From the NCBI GenBank assembly GCA_954871525.1, contig OX940867.1, positions 18,763,343-18,827,342 on the forward strand: DNA of 64,000 nucleotides, in the 5' to 3' direction. The notes beneath the pieces were generated by a model. The model was not told the origin of the DNA and ran no database searches. It saw nothing but the letters and a program-made list of their open reading frames with translations. Below are positions 45,900-56,955 of this stretch, piece after piece; position 1 is the first letter of the stretch; every line of letters begins with the position of its first letter. Both the position numbers and the translations under genes were made by a program. The DNA is from Parietaria judaica (lineage: Eukaryota > Streptophyta > Magnoliopsida > Rosales > Urticaceae).

Positions 45900-47356
45900 T
45901 TTCTGCTTATCTGTTGTACAAACAAGGATATACTTTAAACTTTCGTGGATCCCATTGGGTCATCACAAAGGATGGAGTATATATTTGTACTGCTAAAGCA
46001 GAAAATGGATTATATATCCTAAGACCAGATTATGGCAGCTGCATGAATACTGAGATGTTTAAATTGGCAATGCCAAAGTCAGTCAAGAAACCCAAGATTG
46101 ACAATGATGTTAAAACGTACCTGTGGCATTTAAGATTGGGTCATATTAATCTAGACAGGATAAACAGGCTGGTAAAGGATGGACCCCTTAAAGAACTAAC
46201 AATCGGTTCTTTGCCTGTTTGCGAATCCTGTATAGAGGCTAAAATGACTAAATGACCTTTTTCGGTAAAAGGTCAAAGAGCCACTAAACCATTAGAACTC
46301 GTCCATTCTGATGTATGTGGTCCCATGAACATACAAGGAAGAGGAGGAATTGAATACTTTGTCACTTTCATTGACGATTATTCAAGATATGGTTACGTTT
46401 ATCTCATGGCTAAGAAATCTAAAACCTTGGGTAAGTTCAGAGAATTTCTGGCAGAGGCTGAGAATCAACTTGGACTATCATTGAAGTCTCTTTGATCTGA
46501 TCGAGGAGGAGAATACCTAGATCACGAGTTCTGCGACCTCTTGATCGAGAAAGGTATAACATCTCAACTAACTGCTCCTGGCACACCGGAACAAAATGGT
46601 GTTGCAGAAAGGAGAAATAGGACCCTACTGGAAATGGTAAGGTCAATGTTAAGTTATTCATCACTACCCAATTCTTTCTGGGGATATGCTTTGTTGACGG
46701 CTACGAACATTCTAAATGTTGTGCCGTCAAAGTCTGTTTCTAAAACACCCATCGAATTATGGAATGGCAGAATACCAAATCTGCGACATTACAGAATTTG
46801 GGGATGTCCTGTACATGTGCGGACTGGAAACAAGAATAAATTGGATTTACGAACGGAATTTTGTCTGTTTGTAGTATATTCCAAAGAGACTAAAGGAGGT
46901 TTGTTTTATAGTCCAGAAAGTAAGAAAGTATTTGACTCTACAAATGCTACTTTTCTAGAGCAAGATTATATGACAAACTTCAAACCTCGAAGTAAAGTTG
47001 TACTCGAGGAACTGTCAGGTGACAAGGTCACAATATCTCCAACAGTGCCTGTTGTCGAAGATATAGCAGAAACCACGGTCCCAAATCTGAACCATGGGGT
47101 GCTCAGACGTAGTGAGAGGTTCAAAAGACCAGTTGAACGCTACGAGCACACCCAGTTGGAATTTCACCTAGCTGTCACAGACACTAGCGTTAAAGATCCC
47201 ATAGGCTACAAGCAAGCTATGGTTGATCCTGATAAGGGAGAATGGCAGGAAGCCATGAACCAAGAAATAGAATCAATGGATTCTCATGAAGTCTCGGAAC
47301 TTGTAGACTTACCGGATGGTTTTAAAACCATTGGCTGTAAGGGGGTATACAAGTGA
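45900..47356 (+). pseudogene. Copia B integrase (zinc-binding region, catalytic core) with nonsense codons
   Basis: 45914-46255 holds the pre-integrase zinc finger (LWHLRLGHINLDRI ... PVCESCIEAKMTK). TGA (46253-46255) and TGA near 46493 interrupt the core, in which LVHSDVCGP, YFVTFIDDYSRYGYV, SDRGGEY and GTPEQNGVAERRNRTLLEM show the D-D-E residues. From 46541 the frame is open through the core end and the linker to the RT start (QEAMNQEIESMDSHEVSEL). All three catalytic acidic residues are present, but the frame is broken. Confidence 0.85.
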
Positions 47357-48694
47357 AAGAGAGGAGTGGACGGGAAGGTTGAAACCTTCAAGGCTAGACT
47401 AGTGGCAAAGGGTTTTACCCAGAGGGAAGGTATTGATTTCGATGAGACCTTCGCTCCAGTCGCTAAGTACAAGTCCATCCGGATTCTCATGGCCATAGCC
47501 TGTAGTCTCAATTACGAGATTTGGCAGATGGACGTCAAAACCGCCTTCGTGAACGGGTACATTGACGAAAACATCGATATGGACTAACCAGAAGGGTTCG
47601 TGCAACAGGGTCAAGAAGGGAAGGTTTGCTGATTACTCAAATCCATCTATGGATTGAAGCAAGCTTCCAGATCCTGGAATCTAAGGTTCGATGAAACCAT
47701 CAAAACCTATGGATTCATTCAAAACGTCACTGAGGCCTGCATTTATAAGCTCAATGACGAAACCGTGGAAATTTTTCTTGTTCTGTACGTCGACGATATT
47801 CTTCTCATTGGAAAAAGTGTGAAGAAATTATCGGATGTGAAGGCGTGGTTATCTACGCAGTTCCAAATGAAGGACATAGGAGAAGCCAGTTATGTTCTTG
47901 GGATCCGTATTTTCAGGGATCGCAACAACAGGCTTCTGGCATTATCTCAAGCAGCTTACATTGATAAGGTGCTTGAACATTTTGCAATGGCAAACTCTAA
48001 GGGAGGTAATTTACCTACCAGACATGGAGTGTTCCTTAGCAGGAAACAATGCCCAACTTCTCCGGAAGAGCAAGATGTGATGAGGCGAATTCCCTATGCT
48101 TCTGCAGTAGGAAGTCTGATGTACGTCGACGATATTCTTCTCATTGGAAACAGTGTGAAGAAATTATCGGATGTGAAGGCGTGGTTATCTACGCAGTTCC
48201 AAATGAAGGACATAGGAGAAGCCAGTTATGTTCTTGGGATCCGTATTTTCAGGGATCGCAACAACAGGCTTCTGACCTTATCTCAAGCAGCTTACATTGA
48301 TAAGGTGCTTGAACGTTTTGCAATGGCAAACTCCAAGGGAGGTAATTTACCTACCAGACATGGAGTGTTCCTTAGCAGGAAACAATGCCCAACTTCTCTG
48401 GAAGAGCAAGATGTGATGAGGCGAATACCCTATGCTTCTGCAGTAGGAAGTCTGATGTACGCTATGCAGTGTACTAGTCCAGACATCTGTTACACTGTGG
48501 GAATTGTTAGAAGATACCAATCCAACCCTGGTATGGCTCACTGGACAGCAGTGAAGAACATTCTCAAGTATCTTCGGAGAACGAGAGACTATATGTTAGT
48601 GTTTTCAGGATCAGAACTGAATCCACTAGGATACACTGATTCAGAATTTATGTCTGATAGAGACGCGAGAAAATCGACGTCGGGAGCAGTGTAA
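47357..48694 (+). pseudogene. Copia B reverse transcriptase with 336-bp in-frame tandem duplication
   Basis: TGA after GVYK, TAA after NIDMD and TGA after GKVC disrupt the RT start. From 47654 it is open: YGLKQASRSW, LVLYVDDILLIGKSVKKL ... PYASAVGSLM, then a second YVDDILLIGNSVKKL ... PYASAVGSLM block before MQCTSPDICY. The repeated block starts at 47785 and again at 48121 (period 336 bp, 112 codons). The two copies differ at several positions. The partner element has only one such block. Confidence 0.9.
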
Positions 48695-49108
48695 ACCCTT
48701 GCTGGTGGAGCGATATTCTGGAGAAGCGTAAAGCAATCCTGTATCGCAGATTCCACAATGGAAGCTGAATACGTGGCAGCTTGTGAGGCAGCCAAAGAAT
48801 CATTTTGGCTCAAGAATTTCTACATAGAGCTGGGAGTTGTTCCAGATGTAGATGGGCCCCAAACACTATACTGTGACAACAGTGGTGCGGTGGCAAATTC
48901 TAAAGAGCCCAGAGACCATAACAAGGCAAAACATATAGAACGCAAATACCATCTCATAAGAGAAATAGTGCGTCGTGGCGACGTGAGGGTTGTGAAAATA
49001 GCTTCGGAAGACAATCTGGCTGATCCATTCACCAAGACGTTGCCAGAGAAAATATTCAGGAGGCATCTGGAGAGTATGGGTCTGAAAGACATGGGTCATC
49101 TTCTTTAA
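48695..49108 (+). pseudogene. Copia B RNase H C-terminal part
   Basis: After a TAA in KSTSGAV (48692-48694) the frame continues TLAGGAIFWRSVKQ, STMEAEYVAACEAAKESFW, LYCDNSGAVANSKEPRDHNK, AKHIERKYHLIREIV and the terminal ADPFTKTLP. TAA at 49106-49108, then the polypurine tract (AAGTACAAGTGGGAGAT, 49108-49123). Confidence 0.88.
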
Positions 49109-49123
49109 GTACAAGTGGGAGAT

Positions 49124-51855
49124 TGTTGGACATATGTGTCCTTAAACAAGATATTTTATCCATTTGTAAAAGATTATGACAAGTCGTTGAATAAAGATGT
49201 TACTTATTATGTTAATCTTATTATAGTTTCTGGTAGAGTAAAATAGAATGTTTGATTCCTTAGTTCATAAAGGATGCAATTATGTTATTATTATCACAAC
49301 AGAGTCAATGTGAGGAAGAATTAATAATCATAATAAATGAACTTAAAATGTCCGTGACCTGATTAACTGGGTGGGAGCCCATTAATCGTAAAAGGTCATT
49401 AATGTGACTAAGTGACAATCCTATTCTGGATTTTGTGTGTATCACACTCACTAGAAGTGCATTAAGTATGAAGTGTCTTCATACTGGACTGGACCTGACT
49501 TAAACTCCGGAAGTTATCATATAAGACCGTCACTGATAACTTGGAGTTGAGTCACTAGTAGATGATCAAATGGATATTCGATCTAAGTCCTGAGTGATCT
49601 TGAGTCCAAGCTGCTGGCTTGATTGTTCTTTGATTTAACCGTTAAAGAACACGAAATATTACCGCTGTTCCCAACACTATTATTTTGGGAACATGATAGT
49701 CAGCAGTAAGGGTAGCTTGGTCATAGACATGGGCATCACACAGCTCTCTTTAGAGTGATGATGATTCCCTTGATTGTCGGTGGTGAGAAGTGAGAGGTAC
49801 CCGTGCGCAACTTATGAATCGAAACCATAAGTGGGTTACTCATAATATTACTGACTGAGTCAAGGATGAAAATGCAATGAGGGGCATAACGGTAGAAACC
49901 GCCTGCTCGTGTGTGGATCATCAAGTGAAAGATCAATAACCCGAATTTGATTGTATCAATGGACACCCTGCTGTTATAAAGAGAATAATATATACCGTAT
50001 CACTAAAGAGTGCAGCCTCGGGTCTATAGTGGAATCACTTCGAGGTTTGACGAACAACTAGCAGTTCGTTGGAGCTTAAGTGATACGGGTCCATGGTCCC
50101 CAGGATAGCTCCGTAACGGATGATACGTACGTGATTAAAATACATTCTAGATAATGTTTAATCATTTGGCTTGACTTATAAAACTGAAAGGTCTGTGGCA
50201 GACGTCAGATAGTTTTATCGTTAGCGTGGCAAAAGTACCATATTTTGGTACACGAAATTAACTGATAAAAGAAAGTTAGAATTTAGATTTTCTATCAGCA
50301 CCATGTTGTTGGAAATTAAATTCTAAGCAACTTTGCTTTTTGAACCAAGTCATTTCGACTTACGGTTAGTGATTTATGGATTTTCTAAGTTTGTGATCGG
50401 TTCGATAAACTTTGAAATTAAATCACATGTCACGAATTTAAATGACAGTGTGACACCATGACATTTTAATTTATGATATTGAGATCAGGAAATATTAATA
50501 TAATTTAATTATTTGGATTTAATTATTAATGTCTTATTAATAATTAATTAATAATTAATAGATTTATATTAATATATATATATATATATATGAGTAAATT
50601 CGAATTAGGGTTTCATAATATGAAACCCTAGGAAATTCGAATAACATGATTTGGTCTTTCCATATTTGCGGCATAAGTACCAAATATTTTGGTATCTCGG
50701 CAAATCCCTAAAATCAATTTAATCCATTGGATCGGTTATGATTTAATATCAACCGTTGGATTAGGATATTGATAAATTCGAATTTAATAACTTGGTAACC
50801 AAGTTTCATTTTTCGAATTTGGTTAATTAATTATATCCGTTAGATCGGTCTAAGATTTAATATTTACCGTCGGATTGGAAATTAATTAATTATATATATT
50901 TATATAATTTTCGAATTATAGGTTAAGGATAAAATCAAAATTGTTTTTAATAAATCTTTTTATATTTGATTTTATCCTAAACTAATTTGATCCATTAGAT
51001 CGGTTTAAAGATTTATCTCAACCGTTGGATCTAGATAATAATAATTCGAATTTTATTATAAATATATATGATAATTCGAATTTTATAAAGATAAGAAGAT
51101 AAGATTGGATTTTTGATTTATCCAAATCCTTCTTATTTAATTAAATCCCTAATTAATTATATCCATTGGATTTAGATGAGATTAAATCTGGACCATTGGA
51201 TTAAGATAATTAATTATATTTAATTATAAGAAATTCGAAATTAGGGAGGGAAATTCTCCAATTCGGTTACGTTTTGAGCCTATAAATAGGAGGCTCATTC
51301 TACACATTTTTCACACCTTTCCCCAGAGAAAAATTCGAACTCTCCCTCTCCCTCAGGGTCTGCAAATTTTCTCTCTGATATCTTTTTTCTGGTTCGGCTT
51401 AAGAGACTATTTCTCCGGAAGCTTAAAAAGAACCATCAGTTAAAATTTTGCGACGGAGTCCTGCCGGCGAAGCCCACGCTTCGCTACGAGGATTCCAGGA
51501 GAATATCCCGGAAGATCACGGGAGTTTCCCTCAGCACCGGCGGAGCCCTGCCCGATTCAGAACGCGCAGCCGGAAGTTGTCATAAGAGGTACGGCCTTAT
51601 GCATTGGGTTAATAAATGCAACCATTTACTGCTTTCTATTTATTTCCTATTATGACTAGTTTATTAATAATGATTTATGAATATTAAATTACATAATATT
51701 TATCAGATCTTGGTATATGGTTATTATCCGATATCCGGACCGTAGAACGGATAACAAGTTTTTCCGCTTTAAAATAATTTTTTAAATGTTACCTGGACGG
51801 TTCGGAGGTATAATTCGTGATAATTTACATGGAATCCGAGACGTGATTTCCAACA
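49124..51855 (+). repeat. Full-length copia LTR (2,732 bp) of element B
   Basis: It starts TGTTGGACATATG right after the polypurine tract and ends TTCCAACA at 51855. The TATA box is TATAAATA at 51281-51288. The five bases flanking it on the right (GAGAT) do not match those left of element A (AAATG), so the pair of elements does not share one target duplication. Confidence 0.9.
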
Positions 51856-52434
51856 GAGATTTCCAGACGAATATCATCGGAGTACTACCGTTGACGTTCC
51901 GGTTTGGCAAGACGATCTTGAGCCCAAGGACTTATCCAATTGCAATAAAAATGAGGGCGAGAACACGGTGCCTGAAGCGGACGTGGACGAGGGCGCGGGC
52001 AACGATAATCCCAGGAACAAGGCGACTTACATAAACGAGAACAAAACATTAACCGTTCAGAACGACGGTGTGCAAGTACCCTGAGACAACGCGTACTGTT
52101 GACACCAACATCGGCATGCAACCCGGTGACGCAGTGCGTAACGTTGACACCAACGTCGGCCTGCAAATACTCAATGAACCAACACTGACCGTTGAGAAAA
52201 ATATCTTTCAAGAAACCAGGAATGCAACGGTTGACATTCCGAGCAACGAGGAGGTGCAAGAAGCCGAAAAGGAGAACAAGAAGGAGAAATATAATGAGAA
52301 CAAGAACGAGAGCAACGAGAACAACAAGAAAAACAAGAACGATAACAACGATAACGAGAAAGGAACCATTGAGGGAACAAGGAGTAGCTTATAAATAGTA
52401 TATACATATATATATATATATTAGAAAGTACAAA
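51856..52434 (+). pseudogene. Hydrophilic acidic/Asn-Lys-rich ORF remnant, unrecognised
   Basis: A reading starting at the LTR border (RFPDEYHRSTTVDVPVW) continues to a TGA at about 52081, and after a frame change the 52068-52394 frame goes on. It shows two similar units (TVDTNIGMQPGD, NVDTNVGLQILN) and ends in a low-complexity E/K/N tail (ENKKEKYNENKNESNENNK). The first ~70 codons and the tail are clearly coding-like in composition. I do not recognise the family. Position next to CACTA debris makes a transposon accessory protein possible but unproven. Confidence 0.35.
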
Positions 52435-52730
52435 TAGCGTTTCATTAAAAATAATATTAGTATTTGTGCCTTTGGTAAGGGCTTTAATATGTTTACGGTT
52501 TTATTATGTTTGAAGACAATATTATAATTAGGGCTTTATTATGTTTGAAAATAATAATTTGTGTATTTTGAAAACCGTATATTGTGTATTTATCGTACTT
52601 ATAAGTTCGTGTTTTACAATTCTATATTATTAATATCGTGCTTAATATTTTGTATATATTGAATACACAATATTATTTATATTAGTATTGCGTATTTAAA
52701 ATATTGTGCATATATTAACTACGCCACGGT
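52435..52730. other. AT-rich spacer, no gene
   Basis: AT-rich with repeated TATTGTGTATT phrases. Nothing else is seen. Confidence 0.5.
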
Positions 52731-52734
52731 GGGT

Positions 52735-53110
52735 AATTCTGTCCCGCGGCTTTAATTCATCCTTTCCTGGAAATTTCCTAAATTCTATGAAATACACCGC
52801 GGCCCAAATTCATTCTTAGAACTTGTCGAAACTAACCACGGCATGTTTTAAAACTAACCGCGGTTATAAAAAGTGTCCCGCGGCTTTTAAAAAAACCTGC
52901 GATCTTTTCGACATAGTAAATTAAGAAAGCTTTCGGGTTGTTTTTCATGTTTTACATACCACGGCGACCCTAAATGTACGCCAGGGCTAGTTTTGAAACC
53001 GCGGCTTGTTTTGAAAAGCCTTGGTCACATAAATAAACGAGATATTGGATTGATTTTCATGTCACAAACCGTGGGTCTATGATATAAGCAGGGGCGCGTT
53101 TGCAGTCTCA
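52735..53110. repeat. Subterminal-type CCGCGG short repeats (CACTA-like), left cluster
   Basis: About ten copies of CCGCGGC / CCACGGC / CGCGGTT in both orientations are spaced 20-40 bp. Similar clusters occur near 53700-54010, 58980-59110 and 62590-63020. Such motif arrays mark the subterminal regions of CACTA elements, and a CACTA transposase remnant lies at 59264-62374. The exact element end (CACTA/G) was not found. Confidence 0.5.
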
Positions 53111-53246
53111 CCGAGGCAGTTTGTGCACTGAAGTCGCGGCGTACTCACCCAGTTTGAAATTGAATTATTTATTTGTCATAAAACCCACATTTGGCCCTAA
53201 AATTTTCCATTCATCCCCATATTTTTCTCTTTTACCATCACGAGCC

Positions 53247-53553
53247 ATGGACGACGGGAATGGAATCTGGTCGTCACAACAGACTTGCGGTTGCGGTAAA
53301 ATATGTAGGATTCAAACGTATCAGACGACCGCGAATCATGGTAGAAGGTTTAGGGCTTGCTCCAGATGACCGCAATGGAGGATGTGGTTATTTTGAGTGG
53401 CTTGACCCACCTATCGTTGAAGAAATCCATAAATATCAAGGCGTTCATCAAAATATTTTGATCAAGTGGAAAAAAATGTTTTTCATAGTCTTAATGATTG
53501 TGTTTTATTGGTTGTTGATAAAAAAAATTCAATGTGCATTTCACATATATTAG
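53247..53553 (+). pseudogene. GRF-type zinc-finger small membrane protein, one frameshift
   Basis: ATG at 53247 gives TCGCGKICRIQTYQTT, NHGRRFRACS, the first half of a GRF zinc finger. The frame then stops, but the next frame continues DDRNGGCGYFEWLDPPIVEE and a hydrophobic C-terminus (MFFIVLMIVFYWLLI). The whole is the architecture of the small GRF-finger/TM proteins common in plant genomes and often carried by transposons. A one-base-class shift near 53350-53370 breaks it. The right end abuts the tandem 2.6-kb unit. Confidence 0.75.
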
Positions 53554-54183
53554 ATTGTAAGATTAATGTTTAATATAAGTGTAAGTATGTTTAAGGATCA
53601 TTTCATTGGTACTAATGAAAAGCTCGGTCTAATTACAATTTTTCTTTGGGAATGAAAAGATTGGTTTTCACCCTCTCGATCTCGGACATTTTTACTATCT
53701 CGCCGTGGTATATAATCAATGTATCGAGGCTTATCAGTACTAGCTTCGGCTTTCGCTACATTAGGCCGCGGTATGAACTCATCTTTATGGGGGAAATACA
53801 AGTACTATGAGTTTATGAACTTCGCCGAGGCTATAATATACACGCCGCGTGAAGCTATGAAGGGTTTCGGGTTAGGGCTAGAGTTAATTTTCAAGGTCAA
53901 ACACTTAAACAGCCGGAGTGTATCTATACAAGCCTCGTTAAATTAAATATACACCACGGCCTACTCACATTTATTCATGGTGTAATGTATCATAGCCGCG
54001 GTGTCTTACTCGATTGCCTTGTGAGATAATCGCTCGTACAACCGTTCCTATTCCAATTTCTTCTATCGTACATTATTTTGCTCTCTTAAGTAATTATATT
54101 ACCAATTTATATAATTATAAACAGCGGTTTATGTTGGGAAGTTCATTACGTTTCCCGATCATATTATCACGATTTATGCCATC

Positions 54184-54705
54184 AAGCCGTCCGGGTAACA
54201 TTTAAAAAATATTTTAAAGCGGAAAAACTTGTTACTCGTACAACGATTTGAACATCATATAATTACCAAAATCAAGATCTGATAAATTATTACTAATTTA
54301 ACTTTTCATAAATTCATTTTTAATAATCTAGTCTATAGGAAATAAATAAAGTGTAAATAAAAGTTTGCATTTATTGACCCAATGCATAAGGGCGTACCTT
54401 AGGTGATGACGATTCCAGCTGCGCATTCTGAACTGGGCAGGGGTTCACCGATGCCGAGGGAAACTCCCGTGATCTTCCTGGATATTCTCCTGGACTCCTC
54501 GTACCGAAGCGTGGGCTTCGCCGGCAGGACTCCGTCGCAAAAACTTTAACTGATGGTTCTTTTAAAGCTTTCGGAGAACAACGTCTCACTAAACCGAACC
54601 AGAAAAGAGAGATCAGAGGCTAAGAAATTTGCAGACTCTAGAGAGAGAGATTGAATTCTTTCTCTGGGGAAGGTGTGTGAAATGTGTAGATTGAGCCTAC
54701 TATTT
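54184..54705 (-). repeat. Copia LTR fragment within tandem unit copy 1
   Basis: GTCCGGGTAACATTTAAAAA, AACCCAATGCATAAGG-like and GCGTGGGCTTCGCCGGCAGG phrases match the end part of the 2.7-kb copia LTR in antisense orientation. It stops near the LTR's TATA box and is joined directly to ORF A's upstream sequence. Confidence 0.8.
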
Positions 54706-54743
54706 GGCGTTCAAAGAAGCCTAACGTTACTCCTCGGAGTAAT

Positions 54744-55247
54744 ATGGAGGATCATACTAATTTCGGTTTGCAATCCACTTATAAGACGTTTAACATTATT
54801 CATTCGGATTCCTCCGAGCCCGATGACGATGGCGTGGAAAGTTCCAAAAAGGACATGTACTTGACTCTAAACGATCTTGAAGTATTCGAGCCTCATCGAC
54901 TTGGTTTAGAGGATGATGGTATGGACGGCTCCGACGAGGACAAGTTGACTCTAAGTGATGTTGAAGTATTCGAGCCTTCTACACTTGGTTTCGATGACTC
55001 ACGTCGCACTCCATCAGGACAAGGACGAGTACGAATCGTCGAGAGAAGGATTTCGACAAGGCCTCGCCGTGGTAGGCCACATTCTATGTTGTGGGAAACC
55101 GGTTTTGAAAAGGTATATTATCTGGATGATTTAAATCGGTATGCAAGATGCAAAACGCGCGGATTTGAATTTTTGGCAACCACTGAAATCGCCACAAATC
55201 AACTACCTCGTCATTCCGAAAAATGTCGTAGGTCCAACGAAGATTAA
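54744..55247 (+). CDS. ORF A1: acidic protein with degenerate BED-like finger (167 aa)
   Basis: An open frame with an acidic N-terminal half (SDSSEPDDDGVESS; two repeats of LTLNDLEVFEPHRLGLEDDG / LTLSDVEVFEPSTLGFDD), an Arg-rich hinge (RISTRPRRGRP), and a C-terminal block MLWETGFEKVYY ... YARCKTRGFEF ... RHSEKC. The last block resembles a BED finger (x-LW-x-x-F, C-x2-C, H-x3-C), but the second Cys is Arg (CKTR). Sequence upstream of the ATG (NVTPRSN) is still similar to ORF B, so the original start lay further left and was replaced by the LTR fragment. Function and expression unknown; possibly an orphaned DNA-binding domain of a hAT-type transposase. Confidence 0.5.
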   Translation: MEDHTNFGLQSTYKTFNIIHSDSSEPDDDGVESSKKDMYLTLNDLEVFEPHRLGLEDDGMDGSDEDKLTLSDVEVFEPSTLGFDDSRRTPSGQGRVRIVERRISTRPRRGRPHSMLWETGFEKVYYLDDLNRYARCKTRGFEFLATTEIATNQLPRHSEKCRRSNED

Positions 55248-55732
55248 TGTAATATTTATAATTTTAATGTTATGTGTTTAATATTATTATTAGTTAATGT
55301 ATGGAGTTTGATGTTGTAACGATGTAATTTCTATTTTATTAATGTACGGTGTTCAATTATATTAATGTAGGTATTTATTTATCTTTTTCTATGGGTTTCA
55401 TTTTCAATTTTCTTATAGAGAACATGATATACTTTGTCGTGGCTAGACTAATATTCACCGATGTTTGTCTAGCTAAATGTCGAGTTAAGACGAGGCTCTT
55501 TAAAAAGTTAGCCGCGGCTTGGTTGTACCAAAACCTAACAGACATATTTTTTTACAACGCTTAAATTATGATTTATTCACCCCAACTGTTTTTAAACGGC
55601 TATATTCTACGAAGAATTAAAATTAAATATTATTTTCAATTATTTCTATAAATACCACACTACCTATATAATTAATTTTTTCCCACACAAATCTCCCTCC
55701 ACCTTCATATTTTAAAATTTCAATATCACAAT

Positions 55733-56020
55733 ATGGAGCCCAGTTCTTCATCTCCTCCGCGTTTTGGTTGTATTCGGCATTCAATTTTTCCTAACGTTAT
55801 TCTTCGGAGTTATATGGAGGATCCGACTAATTTTGGTTTACCGTCAATATATAAGGCGTTTACTGTTATTCATTCGTCGTTCTCTGAGCCCGATGACGAT
55901 GGTGTATATAGCTCCGACGACGACGATGTTGAAGTATTAAAGGCTCCTCAACCCTCGGGAGGTAACCGGGCCACAAGTCACACTCCGTCGGGACGAGGAC
56001 AAGGACGAGGGCGAGGATGA
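55733..56020 (+). CDS. ORF B1: acidic protein paralogous to ORF A (95 aa), finger cut off by stops
   Basis: It begins MEPSSSSPPRFGCIRHS and shares with ORF A the block MEDPTNFG.PS.YKAF.VIH.S.SEPDDDGV and the downstream SGRGQGRGRG. TGA at 56018-56020. Past it the same kind of reading goes on: GRPPSTLWETNFNKVYY, NRYAR, TGA where Cys is expected, KMCSFEF and RRHSGTC to about 56230, a BED finger whose first Cys is lost. Preceded by a TATA-like CTATAAATACC at 55647-55657. Probably a decayed gene; a short product is possible. Confidence 0.45.
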   Translation: MEPSSSSPPRFGCIRHSIFPNVILRSYMEDPTNFGLPSIYKAFTVIHSSFSEPDDDGVYSSDDDDVEVLKAPQPSGGNRATSHTPSGRGQGRGRG

Positions 56021-56099
56021 ATCATGTCAGGAGTGACTCTGAAAAGCACTCATCACCATGGTAGGCCGCCTTCTACATTGTGGGAAACCAATTTTAATA

Positions 56100-56279
56100 A
56101 AGTATATTATTCAAGTGATTTTAATCGGTACGCAAGATGAAAAATGTGCTCTTTTGAATTTAATGCAAACGCTGAACACGGCACAAATCCACTACGACGT
56201 CATTCCGGAACATGTCGTAGGTCCAACGATGTTAAAAGTAATGTTTTCAATTATAATGCTAGGTGTTTAATTAATTTTT
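56100..56279 (+). pseudogene. Degraded BED finger tail of ORF B1
   Basis: This is the unique spacer between the tandem units. It reads VYYSSDFNRYAR, TGA, KMCSFEFNANAEHGTNPLRR, HSGTCRRSND. This C-terminal part is missing from copy 2, where the unit ends at 58870. Confidence 0.5.
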
Positions 56280-56955
56280 GGTTCTTGATAAAAAAAATTT
56301 AATGTGCATTTCACATATATTAGATTGTAAGATTAATGTTTAATATAAGTGTAAGTATGTTTAAGGATCATTTCATTGGTACTAATGAAAAACTCGGTCT
56401 AATTACAATTTTTCTTTGGGAATGAAAAGATTGGTTTTCACCCTCTCGATCTCGGGCATTTTTACTATCTCGCCGTGGTATATAATCAATGTATCGAGGC
56501 TTATCAGTATTAGCTTCGGCTTTCGCTACATTAGGCCGCGGTATGAACTCATCTTTATGGGGGAAATACAAGTACTATGAGTTTATGAACTTCGCCGAGG
56601 CTATAATATACACGCCGCGTGAAGCTATGAAGGGTTTCGGGTTAGGGCTAGAGTTAATTTTCAAGGTCAAACACTTAAACAGCCGGAGTGTATCTATACA
56701 AGCCTCGTTAAATTAAATATACACCACGGCCTACTCACATTTATTCATGGTGTAATGTATCATAGCCGCGGTGTCTTACTCGATTGCCTTGTGAGATAAT
56801 CGCTCGTACAACCGTTCCTATTCCAATTTCTTCTATCGTACATTATTTTGCTCTCTTTAAGTAATTATATTACCAATTTATATAATTATAAACAGCGGTT
56901 TATGTTGGGAAGTTCATTACGTTTCCCGATCATATTATCACGATTTATGCCATCA

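Larger units (their letters stand above)
42271..51855 (+). mobile_element. Copia element B (plus strand), 5' LTR truncated at the inverted junction
   Basis: The order is truncated LTR 42271-43549, primer site 43552-43564, GC-rich leader, protease, integrase, RT (with internal duplication), RNase H, polypurine tract 49109-49123, full LTR 49124-51855. It is the same family as element A, in opposite orientation. Most capsid/gag coding sequence is missing, so it is non-autonomous. Confidence 0.88.
53510..56099 (+). repeat. Tandem 2.6-kb unit, copy 1
   Basis: Nearly identical to 56280-58870 (offset about 2,770 bp, only scattered substitutions). Contents in order: short CCGCGG-type repeats (53690-54010), an antisense copia LTR fragment (54184-~54700), ORF A (54744-55247) and ORF B (55733-56020). 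The two copies are separated by ~180 bp (56100-56279), which is the continuation of ORF B's degraded tail. Confidence 0.9.

Noticed and set aside
53719..53946. 75-codon frame present in both tandem units (also 56489-56716)
   Set aside because: It overlaps CCGCGG-type repeats, has no recognisable domain, and identity simply reflects the recent duplication. I could not support it as a gene.
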